Assembly: GCA_035578905.1 (NCBI GenBank)
Contig: JAQJVL010000031.1
Location: forward strand, 935,501 to 999,500
From: Stictocephala bisonia
Lineage: Eukaryota; Arthropoda; Insecta; Hemiptera; Membracidae
Reading direction: 5' to 3'
Length of the DNA: 64,000 bases
Under the pieces are notes generated by a model. That model saw nothing but the letters and a program-made list of their open reading frames with translations, had not been told where the DNA came from and did no database searches. This document shows positions 13,228 through 25,194 of this stretch, one piece after another. Numbering within the stretch: the first letter of the stretch is position 1; each line of letters begins with the position of its first letter. A program made the position numbers and the translations under genes.

Positions 13228-13467
13228 ATATTGGACACGGTACAACCCTATTGAATCTTAAATATACCACTGTTTTTAGGAAGAAAAGGCAATTTTAATA
13301 GACATATCACATTATTATCCTCTCATTACAAATTTTAAGTCGACTTCTACATCATTAAACTAGTGATATCTTGGATACGGTACAGCCCTTTTTGAATTTT
13401 AAATACACCACTGTTTTCATGTAAAAAGACAATGTTAATAGACATGTCACATTACTGTCTTCTCATG
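13228..13467 (-). repeat. 140-bp satellite, inverted block
   Basis: Two units 140 bases apart, anchored at TTGGACACGGTAC (13,231) and TTGGATACGGTAC (13,371). Each reads as the reverse complement of the units at 12.86-13.16 kb, including TTTTAAGTCGACTTCTACAT. Together the blocks form an imperfect palindrome of about 600 bases centred near 13.2 kb. Confidence 0.8.
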
Positions 13468-13474
13468 AAGAATT

Positions 13475-14525
13475 CATAGCTTCACTCCTGTATCTTGGAC
13501 CTCAAGTTAATGCCAATATTCAGTAATACTTCAAAAGCAACCTATATAATGAATGGCATAACTAAAGAAATATATTTAATGTTATTTGTAGAAAAAGTGG
13601 GGGGGGAAGACGTTATAACCAACCCATATATAAAAGGGGCTTTACTTACACTATAAATAATAATAAAACTGAATAACACAATTAACAGGGGTTGGCATAG
13701 TACGTGCCTCTTACTATTGTCTGATCGATATGTAAATGTCAAGGAGTAAAACGAAACAAAAACATGTAATTGGTTTTATATAAATCCAAAGAAGAGCCGA
13801 TCTCCCTTTAAACTTTACTTTCCCCATTGACTGTGCGGGAAACTTGTTCAGACAGAGTCACTTGGAGAACCAGTACAGTACAAGGTGAATATTGCTGATA
13901 TTACTTTCAGTCCAGGCTAGGGTTACAATCTCCCGAATCTCTAACTTAGGCTCGAACTCCTGACGCATTATACCAATCGGCCCCCAGCTCTCGTTATTAT
14001 TGCATAAGTCTTTATGATTTGTTTTTTCTTTGTTTAAACTTTACCGTTCAATGATTTGTTTGATAAATTTTGAAGTTGTAGAAATGAACTGTTCCTCTAT
14101 AAGCGTTTTTAACGTGTAGCTGGTATATTATACGATAAACAAACAAGGCTTATTGATTTATGTTTACAAAATTTAGTAATCTATAAGACAATACAGTTTA
14201 ATCCTTTACAATAAGATACTTAATTGTAATGCGCTTTATTTATATAATGGATTTAACTGTTACAAAGGAGATTGCATTATAGATCACTTAGTACTAAAAC
14301 ATCTGCTGCACAATCATTCATATAGCTCTCCCCTCATTCGTTAATGGATTTTTAGTAATTGTTCAAAGCTCTTACAGACTAAAATGATTTTCAATTACTG
14401 CAATGGTTTTAATTAAGCAGCACTTTACCTTTCGATGAAAAAAGCTATACCGGAGTTATACAAATTGTAAAATATATTTTGCCCATTTTTAACTACTATT
14501 TACAATTTTTCAGTAATTTCCTTTC
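13475..14525. other. AT-rich spacer, possible decayed SINE on minus strand
   Basis: On the minus strand around 13,985-13,900 the words GGGGGCCGATTGGTATAATGC and TTGTAACCC loosely resemble box A and box B of a tRNA-derived element, but too weakly to call. No gene seen. Confidence 0.35.
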
Positions 14526-14529
14526 TTAT

Positions 14530-14715
14530 TTATGTATTCCTGATGCCTCCAGATCTCTTTGTCGCTCCTTCTTGGACTTGGTCCCACCAACTACGTTTAG
14601 GTCGTCTAAGCTGCACTCTGCCTTCAGGGTTGTTTTCTGGGATCTTCTTTTAGAGTGTTAATCCTTTGTCATTATGTGTCCAGCCCACCTAATTCTGGTG
14701 TCTGAGTACAACCCC
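14530..14715 (-). pseudogene. RTE-like C-terminal fragment, minus strand
   Basis: The reverse complement of 14,700-14,530 translates as IRWAGHIMTKD, then SKRRSQKTTLKAE and SKKERQRDLEASG. The RWAGHV-type motif followed by a basic stretch and a DLxxxG ending is typical of the C-terminus of RTE-like and related non-LTR polyproteins. The frame is partly open, with a stop after MTKD. Only about 60 residues remain. Confidence 0.5.
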
Positions 14716-14719
14716 CTTA

Positions 14720-15730
14720 ATTCTGAATTGTCTTTGCAGCAATTTCTTTCATCTTTAATAAATATTTTCTAGTTTGTAAGTATATTACTTTCATTCTGAA
14801 AAGCCAAGGGTAAATTGGGATTAAGAGCTCACTATGAGAGGGTGCATAACGACTCGAAACTGATAGTAGACGAGTTTATAGCATATCTGCTCAGATATAC
14901 ATAATTTTGTAGCCAACCATAAAATAAAATGTATTCCCTCTTAAGGAAATCTAAATATAAATGAAGAATAATTGTGATTCCTAGTTATTGTTATATAATT
15001 ATTTAAAAGTTCATTATTTAAAGATAACAAGATTTTTTTTAAATATTGAAAATAAAAAGTTAGTAATAATTTTATAATTCAATGAGTGGGATATGACCCG
15101 CTTAAACAACTTCCGGAACGGAAGTTATGGGCTATATAGGTTCTTTTCATCCAATACAAAATAAATATTTATGATTGGTTCATTGTCTCGTGACCATGTA
15201 TTGCCCACGAACACGTCATTACGTGAACAGTTTATGAGACCATGATAATTTCTTTTAAATCATTATCTCTGATTACTCAATTAATATTTTCCTTGAAACT
15301 AGAAAAAATTAAAATATGATCAATGTTTCAAGAGGAAGGCTGATATATTTTACTACATTTTATATTTTACTTAATAAAATCAATTATTCAGGTTTACCTA
15401 TTGTCAAAACAAAAAAGGTAACTAAAATAATCTTTTTTTAAAACCTAAATACTAAAATTATTAAATTATTAACTATATAGCATTATTATAAATCTTCCTA
15501 AAGGCTCTTTAGTACAATATTTTTCATAGAAACATTTATGATATAATTAGTATTTAAAATAACTTGATATAACCCCACTAAGAAAGTTTTCTTCCTCGGT
15601 TTATGATCCCTAAAGTTTTATTACCCATAAAGTATTTGAACATTTAGCTTATTACAGCGAAACTTTTAAGAGGTTACTAAATGGTGCATTAATATTATTA
15701 AATTTAATTATTATTGTAGTTTCTTTGTAT
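14720..15730. other. AT-rich spacer
   Basis: No gene or clear repeat seen. A GC-richer patch near 15,085-15,130 is unexplained. Confidence 0.45.
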
Positions 15731-15732
15731 GA

Positions 15733-15835
15733 ATCGCTGTAGATTATTGGTTTATATTGTTTAGGTGATAAATGTAGACTATTGGAGTATATTGTTTATG
15801 TGATCGCGGTAGATGATTGGATTATATTGTTTCAT
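15733..15835. repeat. 35-bp minisatellite, three units
   Basis: The word GTAGATTATTGG and its variants recur with exact 35-base spacing (AGATT at 15,741, AGACT at 15,776, AGATG at 15,811), each followed by a TATATTGTTT-type block. Confidence 0.7.
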
Positions 15836-15885
15836 AGTCAAGTGTGATATTGTTTGTACTGGATTTTTATTCGAATCTTAGTAAG

Positions 15886-16022
15886 GTTTCTCAGTATATT
15901 AGACTTTGAACTGTGGAGGGAAAATCCAAGGTTCGAATCTCTGACTGACCTAATGGTTGGTTCATCACACATTGAACAAAGTCAGACAGGCCTGAAGGCC
16001 CTTTTAAACTGAACTTAAAAAA
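15886..16022 (+). repeat. tRNA-derived SINE, family S1, decayed copy
   Basis: Matches the 5.58-kb copy from its anticodon-side sequence onward: TTTGAACTGTGGAGGG, CCAAGGTTCGAATC (box B intact), a TTGAACAAAGTCAGACAGG-type tail and AGGCCTGAAGGCCC. Box A is degraded (TCTCAGTATATTAGAC). Confidence 0.75.
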
Positions 16023-16024
16023 AC

Positions 16025-16750
16025 TTGTTTTCCAAATAATATTATATGTTTTAAAAGACATATAACATCAAAAACTAATGTATTATTTTATTTTAGTACG
16101 ATTGTGGTACAACATTTTAAATTATACTTGCAGTAGCTACCAAAACTGCTACGGTGAAATATTTGTATATTCATTTCCCAAGTTTTAGTTCTCGCCCTAC
16201 GATGATCTTAACAGCAGTGAGGTAGATGGTTTTCTTTTTCCGCTTGAATCACGTCAATTTCATCCCTAATTGGGGCTGTACATTTATTTTACTGATTGGA
16301 TAACGTAATAAAAATAAATGTAGGTTTTCTAAATAGTATAGCTTAATGAGACTCTAAATTAGTTTATTCAATTTGACATGAAATGTTTGGTTAATTTGTA
16401 AATAAAATTAAGTGATATTTAGACAATTAAGAGCAATCAGATGATAATAATACTGAGATTGATATTCTTAACAAAGAAACTTGAAAACCGTATTGATACC
16501 CATTGATAATGTCCCTAAACAAAAACTATTTCAAGTAACTTATTCACTGATTACTTAGTCTAGTCAAGGATCATATTTTGACTCAGCTATAAGCAAAGTC
16601 GTCGTTGATTGAATGGGTTTTAAAATAAATCTCTAGTAAGTAAAATGATCAAACATATTTAGTATTTCATATATTTTAATTTTTTATTTTAAAACGAAAT
16701 GTTTGTGGAGTTAAGCATGATTAATGTTGGCTAAGGTAAATGCTGTATTT
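16025..16750. other. AT-rich spacer
   Basis: No supported feature. An (AAT)n run near 16,752-16,766 belongs to the tail of the minus-strand element that follows. Confidence 0.45.
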
Positions 16751-16751
16751 T

Positions 16752-17650
16752 AATAATAATAATAATTAATTTTTTAGCCTTTAACAATATTTGGATTGGC
16801 AACAAACATATAGTATATAGTAAGATCTTCAATACAGTGCATATAAATATGATTATGTATATAAAAATGCAATGGTTGTAAGGAAATCATACAATGTTAT
16901 AAACTGTGTCATGTAATAACATTGATTTTAAATGATTTTAATAATATTTCATGTCTTCTTCTTTTAAATATGTTTTTATTTTTTTGTGTAATTTTATTCC
17001 TTAGAGTGAGTGGGTTTTTTGTATAATGTGGTTCTATGGTATGGTATTTTAAGGTAGTATTGAGAACGAAGAATTTGTATTTTTGTTATTTGAAATTTTG
17101 ATAGATTAATTTAACAAATAATAGTGTTTCATAAATTTAAATAGATGGGAAAATGTATAAAAAGTTGTTTAAAAAATATATTTTCTTTTGTTTGAATATA
17201 ATTCGCAAAGCAAATTTTTGTAATGTGAAAAGATTCTTCCAGTTAGAATTGTAGTTTTCCTGATTGGAATGCCATAAGTTAATTTAGACACAATCAAACC
17301 ATAGTATACTGTTAATAGGACATTCGTTAAACAGTAGGATGATATTCTTCTGAGTACAAATAGAATGTTTGAAATTTGTTTACATAAAATATCAATATGG
17401 GTATCAAACTTACGTCTACCGTTAATTATAAGTACTAAACATTTGACGTAATCATTAGATTCATGTTGATATGGATCTATTGTTAAAGAAATTGGATGTT
17501 CTTTTTATTTGTTGAAAATTGCATAAATTTTGTTTTTTAACATTCACTGTTAATACATTTTTTCAAACCACTGTTTTAGACAACTTGTGTTTGTGTAACT
17601 TTTAATTACAAGATTGTTTCATTTTGATCTGTTATAAAAAGTGACGTGTC
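16752..17650 (-). pseudogene. Non-LTR retrotransposon 3' portion, minus strand (copy 1 of 2)
   Basis: The reverse complement encodes VKCLVLIINGRRKFDTHI, then LFVLRRISSYC, then LTYGIPI (about 17,286-17,260). These correspond to the YLG(I/V)...D...W-x-x-HI block, the LRR/LRK helix region and the YGxxxWG motif located C-terminal to the RT catalytic core in jockey/CR1/L2-type elements. Gly and Trp of the last motif are eroded, and stops occur before and after. The 3' end runs into (ATT)n at 16,752-16,766, a plausible simple-repeat tail. Confidence 0.65.
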
Positions 17651-17792
17651 ATATATCATATATCATTTTATTATGATACTAAATTACTTGACGCTATTTA
17701 TGAATTAATTAATGTCTCTAATATAGGACTTTATTAAATGTGGAGTTTTTATTATATGTAGCATAATCATACTAATTTCACTAGCTGTATAA

Positions 17793-18660
17793 GCAATCAA
17801 ATCAAATTTATTTATCATGGTGGACAGTATTGTACAATTGCATAACAAACGTACTTACATTAAATTGTAACAAATGAGATTTAAATATCAGTTGAATAAT
17901 TATATACTAGTGACCAAACTACATTATGTCATTAAAATATTCCACAGTACCATAATATTCTTTATCGTTGAAAAGGGACTTGAGATTCTTTTTAAATTTA
18001 GGAAAATTAAGTTTTCCCTTTAATCCTGTCAGCAGTTTGTTAGGTAGCCTGATAGACTAATAATATACATATGGTTTTAAAAATGAGTAGATGAATGACC
18101 TAGAGTAGCTAATGAGTGTGACTATGTGCTTCTAAGCATATGATCGGTTTGTGAGGATAAAGGACAAATATTGAAATGTTTCTTTAAAAATACTAAAGAT
18201 TTATAAATATAAATGGTTAGGGAAATTTAACAGATGGTTCGCTCGAAAGACGCCTCTGCAAGTTGATGCATTTCTCATGCCCAAAATGATGCTTATTGCT
18301 TTTTGTTTTATAACAAAATTTCTTCGTGTGATAGCTTTTATAACCCCAAATAGGTATACCGTAAGACAGATGAGGTATGAAACAAACATGGTAAGTAAGA
18401 AGAAGAATACTACTATTGGAATAAAAAGATAGTCTGCGAAGGATGAATAGACAACTATTTTGTTTTTTGATACTTTTCTAATTTGCTCCTGGAATTTCAG
18501 TATCGAAAACTATTCCCAGAAAACTAACACTGGTACAGGATTCAATGACTGTCTCCTAAGACTAGACGGTTAATTTTTTTAGCAATACAACCTGATTCGG
18601 AAAAATTAATAGTCTTTGACTTGGCTTCATTTACAAACAAACAGCCAAGGACAAGTGGGC
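17793..18660 (-). pseudogene. Non-LTR retrotransposon 3' portion, minus strand (copy 2 of 2)
   Basis: The reverse complement yields SVSFLGIVFDTEI, then LFILRRLS, then PHLSYGIPIWGYKSY (18,385-18,340) and VIKQKAISIILG. These are the standard C-terminal succession of jockey/CR1/L2-like RTs: YLGxxxD, LRRL, YGIxxWG, Q-K-R/K-A-I-R-I. A C-terminal IRLPNKLL and FPKFKKNLKSLF follow in other frames. The element ends near 17,793 in a tail reading (GATTT)n on its own strand, shared with the 38.74-kb element. Several frameshifts are present. Confidence 0.75.
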
Positions 18661-18677
18661 AGTTAGGACACTAAAAT

Positions 18678-18680
<3 letters not shown>

Positions 18681-18765
<85 letters not shown>

Positions 18766-18769
18766 TTTT
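18681..18769. repeat. (AT)34 microsatellite plus poly-T
   Basis: Perfect AT run 18,681-18,748, continuing into an uninterrupted T run to 18,769. Confidence 0.97.
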
Positions 18770-18771
18770 GA

Positions 18772-19640
18772 AGTATCAAGTGGAAATATTGGTATAATTA
18801 TTTAATAAATAATTAAATATCAGAAAATATAAAACTAAACATTTAGTTGAACATACTTATAGAAAAGTGTTTATAATTTAGGTGTGATAAACAAAATTAA
18901 TATATTCTTGAGTCTATCAATTACACATTACTGACATATCTACTAACATAATCTCTATAAACAATCTCCAATAGTCAATACTGTCATGTTCCACTGGATC
19001 CAATACTCCAAGGTCAATATTGGATATAACTACTCATACAGATGTTATCACAGTTAATCCTTTACGATATATGAGTTGAATTACTAGTCAATTCATATTT
19101 AGAATCTATCTACCAGAAACGTTAGTTCAGTAATAAAAGTGGATATGCCATTTTCTAATCAAATGACAACATATTCAGAATATACACAGTTAAAAAGTGT
19201 TTCGAGCTTATAAAATTAATTTTACTAAATAATGATTATTTTACGATGTAATTATATAAAATTGAATTTTAATGAAGTACTGATTTATAAAATAATAACT
19301 TATTAGACAAATATTTGGGTATTTCCCTAACAAAATCAAGCCTTTTGAGAAACATACACGACGTTTCGACATATATAAAACTACGATCGTCTTTAGGTGT
19401 CACTTACTACCTTAGCCTACATTTAATGATAGTTCTTTTTATCTTAACCCATTTAAATTTAAGAACCCCTTTAAAAATTCATGGTTGTAGACTATGACTC
19501 ACTGTTAAGAAAGTCACGTATTCTTATAAATTGTCACATATAACCCAATCATGAAAAAAATTTAAAAAAACACACAATATGAATTACAAAATACAAAGAA
19601 AAGGGTATTGAAACGTTCAACAATACATAGAACAGGGTAT
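18772..19640. other. AT-rich DNA with a possible R1 fragment
   Basis: At 19,010-19,040 the word AGGTCAATATTGGATATA matches the R1 repeat core at 31.21 kb (GGGTCAATATTGGATATA), but flanking similarity fades quickly. Otherwise unassigned. Confidence 0.4.
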
Positions 19641-19649
19641 TAAGTAAAA

Positions 19650-19885
19650 ATGTTTAAATTATACAAGGAGAATTTGATTTTTCAACTCCACAAGAACGGG
19701 GAATTAGGAAACACCAACCTCTACAAGCAAGCCGATTCGTGATGGGTGGTGAGGGGACTCTCCCCAAGCGATGTTTAGTTGGACTGGGATTGGTCGTTAT
19801 GGGGGGGGGGGGGGAGCTGCAGTTTTGGAATATCCCATTATTTTGGTGCTTCATTTGTGTTGTGTATGTGTGGGGAAGGTCATGT
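19650..19885. other. Locally GC-rich island with G14 run
   Basis: An unusually GC-rich patch containing GGGGACTCTCCCC and a run of 14 consecutive G at 19,801-19,814, flanked by AT-rich DNA. No protein or repeat family recognised. It could be the remains of a mobile element end. Confidence 0.4.
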
Positions 19886-19889
19886 TGTA

Positions 19890-20955
19890 TGCTAAGTATG
19901 TGAGTTTTAATTGCTGTAAAAATACATTTTTAATAGTGGTTACCAAAGTCGACTTACCTCTACGTTACTCTGGCTAGTTGGGTCATTCATGATTTAATTT
20001 CATTAGCAAAACAATCGGAGGAAAATACTTCACCATAAGCCAAACTATTACAAAAAAGTTTATATAAGGAATTTTAATTAAATTAACTAAATAAAATAAA
20101 TTATTTTAATATAAGAAAGGACTCAATACTTAAGTAAAATTAAATTTTATTTTGTGAATCCTTCTAATAAGAAAATTCTAATAAGAAAAAATCAGACACT
20201 ATAAAAAATTACATAATAAATTAATTAGTTATACTATACAACTAAATTAATTAATGATTAAAGTTTTCATTGATTAAAAATATATATGGTAAAGTTAACA
20301 GCCAAAATAATCAAAATGAAAAAAATAAAAAAATACACTTTATAAATTTAAAATAGTGATAGTAAGTTTTAAAATATTCCTATTGCATCATAAACAAAAG
20401 TATTTATAAACAATATTTTATTTAGAAGCTCTGATTGGCATAAGTTTTTATTTATTTCTTAATGAGATTATTTTTTTTAACTATGACAAACATTTATACA
20501 GTGTTTGGCATTGGCTGGTTATTCATCTTGATAATTTTTTAAATATGTGTTTTGCTGTTCCATTCTTATTGATGGATATCAGACAAAATAATTAGTAATG
20601 CTCATTTAAATGAATTAAATATTAGAAAATGTTGAAGCAACGATTTAAAAAAAAAGTTTTATTCCACTATTGTATAAGAACAGGATTTTAATGTTAAAAA
20701 ACTATTTTATTTCTTTAGACCATTAAAAACCTATTCAAGGTCATGTTACTAGTTCTGGCAGACACAAAACATTTCTCTTCCCATGATCTGACGCCTTCGT
20801 AGACTGCGACAATGTTCCATATTCAAGTTTTCCTGAGGACATCTATGTAATCATCGTATACTATGGAGCCTACTTGATTGCACATTAGTCTTTTAAAAAG
20901 CTATATACACTTTCTACCTAGCTGTTTATCAGGAAAATTAGATTCAAGTAAAAAG
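19890..20955. other. AT-rich spacer
   Basis: Nothing supported. Simple A/T sequence dominates. Confidence 0.5.
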
Positions 20956-20959
20956 GGAC

Positions 20960-22200
20960 TACAGTGGTGATGATCCACCTGCCCACCCATACACCTACCG
21001 TGGTTATGATCCACGTGTCCACCCATACACATATAGTGTGATGATCCATCTGCCCCACACATACACCTACAGTGGTGAAGTCCCACCTGCCTGCCTATAC
21101 ACATACAGTGGTGATGTTCCACCTTCTCACCCATACAACTACAGTGGTGATGACTCAACTGACCACCCGTACACCTATAGTGGTTATTACCAACCTGCCT
21201 GCCCATACACATACAGTGGTGATGTTCTACCTGCTCACCCATACAACTACAGTGGTGATGTTACACCTGCTCACCCATACACCTACAGTGGTGAAGACCC
21301 ACCTGCCTGCCCATACTCATAAAGTGGTGATGTTCCACCTGCTCCCATACACCTACACTGGTGATGACTCAACTGACCATCAGTACACCTACAGTGGTAT
21401 GCCCTACCTGCCCGACCTTTCACCTAAAGTGGTGATGATTCACCTGCACCCTTATACACCTACAATGGTGATGATCCACCTGCCCGCTCATACACCTACA
21501 GTGGTGATGATCCACCTGCACGCTTATACACCTACATTGGTGATGATCCACCTGCCTGCTCATATACTTACAGTGGTGATGATCCATCTGGCCGCTCATA
21601 GACTTACTGTGTTGATGATCCACCTGCTCACCCATACACCTACAGTGGTGATGATCCATCTGCCCGCTCATACACCTACAGTAATTATGATACACCCACT
21701 GGCCTATACACTTACAGTGGTGAAGATCCACCTGTCCACCTATAATAATACAGTGATGATGATACACCTGCATACCCATACACCTAAAATGGTGTTGATT
21801 AACCTGCCCGCCCATACACTTACAGTGGTGATGGTCCACCTGACCTCCGATAAACCTACGGTGGTGATGCTCCAACTACCCACCTATACACCTACACTGG
21901 TGATGATCCACCTGCCCCCTGCCTGCTCATATACCTACAGGTGTGTGACACCTGCTCGCCCTTACACCTGCAGTGGTGATGATCCACCTGCGCAAACATA
22001 CACTGACAGTGGTGATGCTGACCTGCCCACCCATACACCTACAGTGGTGATGACCCACCTGCCCAATGCTCGCTCACATACATACAGTGGTGTGACACAC
22101 CTGCCCGCCTATATACCTACGGAGGTGTTGATACACCTGCCCGCTTATACACCTATAGGCGAGATGACCCACCTGCCCACTGCCTGCTCATAAACTTACA
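20960..22200 (-). repeat. Large 36-bp satellite array
   Basis: About 34 diverged units of 36 bases, plus-strand core TACACCTACAGTGGTGATGA followed by TCCACCTGCCC. It is the reverse complement, with drift, of the array at 28.2 kb. Because 36 is divisible by three, most frames stay open. The longest (21,072-22,193, plus) is a 12-residue repeat around TVVMIHLPAHTP, and another frame (21,038-21,322) gives YTYSGDxPPAHP repeats. Irregular units of different length break phase, and there is no signal peptide, flanking exon or unique domain, so I treat these as non-coding. Confidence 0.9.
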
Positions 22201-22204
22201 GTAG

Positions 22205-22260
22205 TACAATATCACTGTAGTTGTCTGGTTGGCCGGGTGGGGGTGGGTTGGTCAATACAC
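22205..22260 (+). repeat. 36-bp satellite units in opposite orientation
   Basis: ATATCACTGTAGTTGTC, then GGCCGGGTGGGGGTGGG and GGTCAATAC, match the forward consensus at 28.2 kb. The orientation therefore flips at about 22,200, at the end of the large array. Confidence 0.6.
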
Positions 22261-22261
22261 A

Positions 22262-23585
22262 ATGAAAATAATTATGGAAATAATAAATGCACGATTTTGT
22301 TAGTATAGTAAACAACAAATATAAGATGTATGAGTGCAACAAGAGGAAGCAATTCTAGCAGCTATAGTGTTTAGCTTTCCATATTTGTAAATAAATATGA
22401 GAACGAATTAAAGTGGATTGCAAACGATTTAAAGAATATTTACACAACATTTACGCATCAACAAACCATTCTCAAGATAAATGTATTGTGAAAGTAGTAC
22501 ACAAACTGGCACTGAAGAAACCGGCCTCTGAGTTTAAATCATCTTCCGGAGGACTCTTAAGTTAACAGACCCGGTCATTTCCGAAGTCTACAATGTTTGT
22601 CATGTTCACGAAACTGACTAAAGATACGTTATTTTTACATGAAATATATATGTTATTACTTAATAAATAAGTATTTTGAAAAATGTAATCGAAATTCTAT
22701 TAATATCAGTTAATTAAAAAATAAACCAACTTTATTTTTAGTAATAACATTGATTTAACTAAAATTTTAGTATCAATCAACGATAATACTTATAATTTTA
22801 CAATAACTTCCACTATGAATAGGAACGTTTGTTAGGTTCATGTAAAATACACAGACTTGTATATTTTTATATTTTATCGTTGGAATATTTTTAAAAAGTT
22901 GCCCAGAGGTATGAAAATGAGATTAACATTTTTTAAATGTACTCAATTAGGTATCATCAAACAATCTTGACGAATAACTTCACAATTGAAAAAAATTTAC
23001 TTAATATTTTATATTTTCAATATCAATTATGATTTTTAATCATACTAATGAATGAAATAAATTTCTTCAAACAATTTGGCATTAATACATGTTTAATTTG
23101 ATCAACGTGGAAGTTATTGAATACGGTAGTAACAACTATTTTTATTAATGTAATAAAATTAAGTTTCTTAGTCGTTACTTACAAACATTTTAATGACATG
23201 GCCACTTAAAAAGGTATACTTTAACCTTATATTATTGAATTTATTTATATTTCAGCTAGATAAATACTAAGATACAGAAAAAAATAAAAGGTATTTATGC
23301 TCTCTTTAACGCAACATTATCGTTTATTATATTATATTTGTTAATGAGAATAGCTTACATGTTCTGCGTACAGATAATATACATTTAAATCAAAATGCGC
23401 CATAAACAAGCTCACAGGAAATTAATATATTTGAATATCCCCAAACTTTGACCCCCCCATCCCTTCCTACATTGCTCGTTGAGTTAAACATAATTTCAAC
23501 CTACTATCAAATGTAGAATATATTAAAAACCACATCACGTTTATTTACATTTTCTTCATTTGCAACTTTGTCGTAAATAAATCAT
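22262..23585. other. AT-rich spacer
   Basis: No gene, tRNA or repeat recognised. A short C run at about 23,452-23,460 is the only oddity. Confidence 0.45.
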
Positions 23586-23589
23586 TATA

Positions 23590-23800
23590 TATAATACGCG
23601 AAGCAGGTTTTTGTCAACGCAACTCCTACCTTATTTCTTGACCAATTTAAACTATCCAGGTGTCAACAAATTTGCCTCCGTTCGTAGTTGTGCAATAAGG
23701 TCTTCTTGTATATTTTCACCCTGACGGGAATGGGAAGTCTTCAAAGTACGTTTGTTGGCCATAAGAATAACATTCGGAGAGATTTAATTGAACCGAACAG
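23590..23800 (+). repeat. Dispersed repeat R5, plus copy
   Basis: Shares with 37,970-37,720 (inverse) the blocks TTTTTGTCAACGCAACTC, ATTTCTTGACCAATTTAA, GTGCAATAAG and AACGT/TACGTTTGTTG...CATAAGAATA. One frame in both copies reads VNAT..LFLDQF, which may reflect a coding origin, but no family is recognised. Confidence 0.6.
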
Positions 23801-24049
23801 AACAGTTGATCAAATGAAAATAATGATTTAAAAAATACTTAACAGCTGTTGGAAAATAAACAATGGTGTTTGTAATAGTGACGTTATATATTTCATAACG
23901 ATAAACCAGGGAAGGATGTAATGAACACACTTGAAATAGGCCCAATAATATTATTGGGTGTTTATACTTAGAAATAGGTAGCAACTCAAGTATTGTGGGT
24001 GAGATATTGTAAATAAATTTATTTTTTTATTTTATTTTATGCAGTTAGC

Positions 24050-24160
24050 TTAATATAATTTGTAGTGACAATTCACAGCCCAAGGCCGGAGGCCGAGGTG
24101 TAACGAGCGCAGTGAGCGACGGGGTTGGCACGCAAATCGTGCAGGGGTTCCCCCTAGTAA
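24050..24160 (+). repeat. GC-rich dispersed repeat, copy B
   Basis: Clearest 3' end of this family: GAGGCCGAGGTGTAACGAGC, GCAGTGAGCGACGGGGTTGG, then stem GCACG (24,128-24,132), loop CAAAT, stem CGTGC (24,138-24,142), GGGGTTCCCC and CTAG at 24,154-24,157 followed by T. This arrangement is what a Helitron 3' end would show, but the stem is only 5 bp and no 5' end or coding part is present. Confidence 0.6.
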
Positions 24161-24164
24161 ATAG

Positions 24165-25080
24165 GAATGGTTTTTTTTTATTTATTATTCATACATAAAT
24201 AACTTAAATTCGTCAATCTTTAATCAGAAGAAACACCTACATGTATTCTTCTTCACCATTATGTAGTAATGGACTATAATATGAAAGTATTCCAGGTAGT
24301 TAAACTATTAAATAAACATTTAAATATTTCTTCATTTTTAATATATTGAACATAATGTGAGAATATTATTTTCAAATAATTTAAAAAATGTACAGAAAAA
24401 ACTAGGATTCAGCAACATTTAAATACTACTTTGGTTGTTATTAGGCCCACACTATAATAAATTTGATTTCATAATCAATGTTGGTAAAACGAAAATACTT
24501 TAAGTGGCTAAATTCCTCTTCTATAAATGATGCCATTTAAGGGAAATGTCCAACAAGTGGATAGAAGACACAGAGCAAGCAGGAAAAGTATGAGAATTAG
24601 ACTATCACTAAAAATGTAAGTGCTCTACTTCGATGGGTTGAGCAGTGTATATGTACTTGCACATAAAGATACCATGAGTTTTATTTCCTACTAATTAAGA
24701 AAGGTTTTTAAGATGAAGGTGCAAAACCTAGTCTATAATACAAAACTAAATATGCAGGGTAAGATGAAGGACTTAAAATGTGTATAACTGTATGGTTTTC
24801 AGTTTGTACAAAATATAAAACATGGTAATATTTTATGTGTAATTAAAAGGTAATTAAAACATGCTCTGCAACCATATAAATCAATAAAATTATAAGTTTA
24901 TCACTGAGGGGAGAGGTGGACGTTTATAGGAAAGTTAAACAACAACAAAGTTAAACAATATATTTTTTTTACCAAATCAAGTTAGAGCCAAGAAGCCCTC
25001 AATAAGACACAACAACTGGTTAAGATAATTTAAATTGTTGTAATTTCATTATTAAATCAAACAGTGCAAACAAGTCTAAT
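24165..25080. other. AT-rich spacer
   Basis: No supported feature. Confidence 0.45.
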
Positions 25081-25084
25081 TGGG

Positions 25085-25180
25085 TCATATCAGTCAATAC
25101 CAATGGATGTCTATGTGTGGGTGGCTGGGTAAATAACACTGCACGAGCAAGAGTGGTTTGGTGGGTCTATACTATTTTTT
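25085..25180 (+). repeat. 36-bp satellite fragment, left of SINE
   Basis: GTCAATACCAATGGATGTCT, then TGTGGGTGGCTGGGTAAATA and a further degenerate unit to about 25,175. Forward orientation, continued at 25,352 on the other side of the SINE. Confidence 0.6.
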
Positions 25181-25194
25181 TTATTTTATTTTAT

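Noticed and set aside
13900..13990. tRNA-derived SINE on the minus strand
   Set aside because: Box A and B resemblance is weak and spacing uncertain; not listed as a feature of its own.
21072..22193. 373-codon open frame as a real gene
   Set aside because: It lies wholly in the 36-bp satellite; other frames are also open, units drift without codon bias visible by eye, and no unique domain flanks it.
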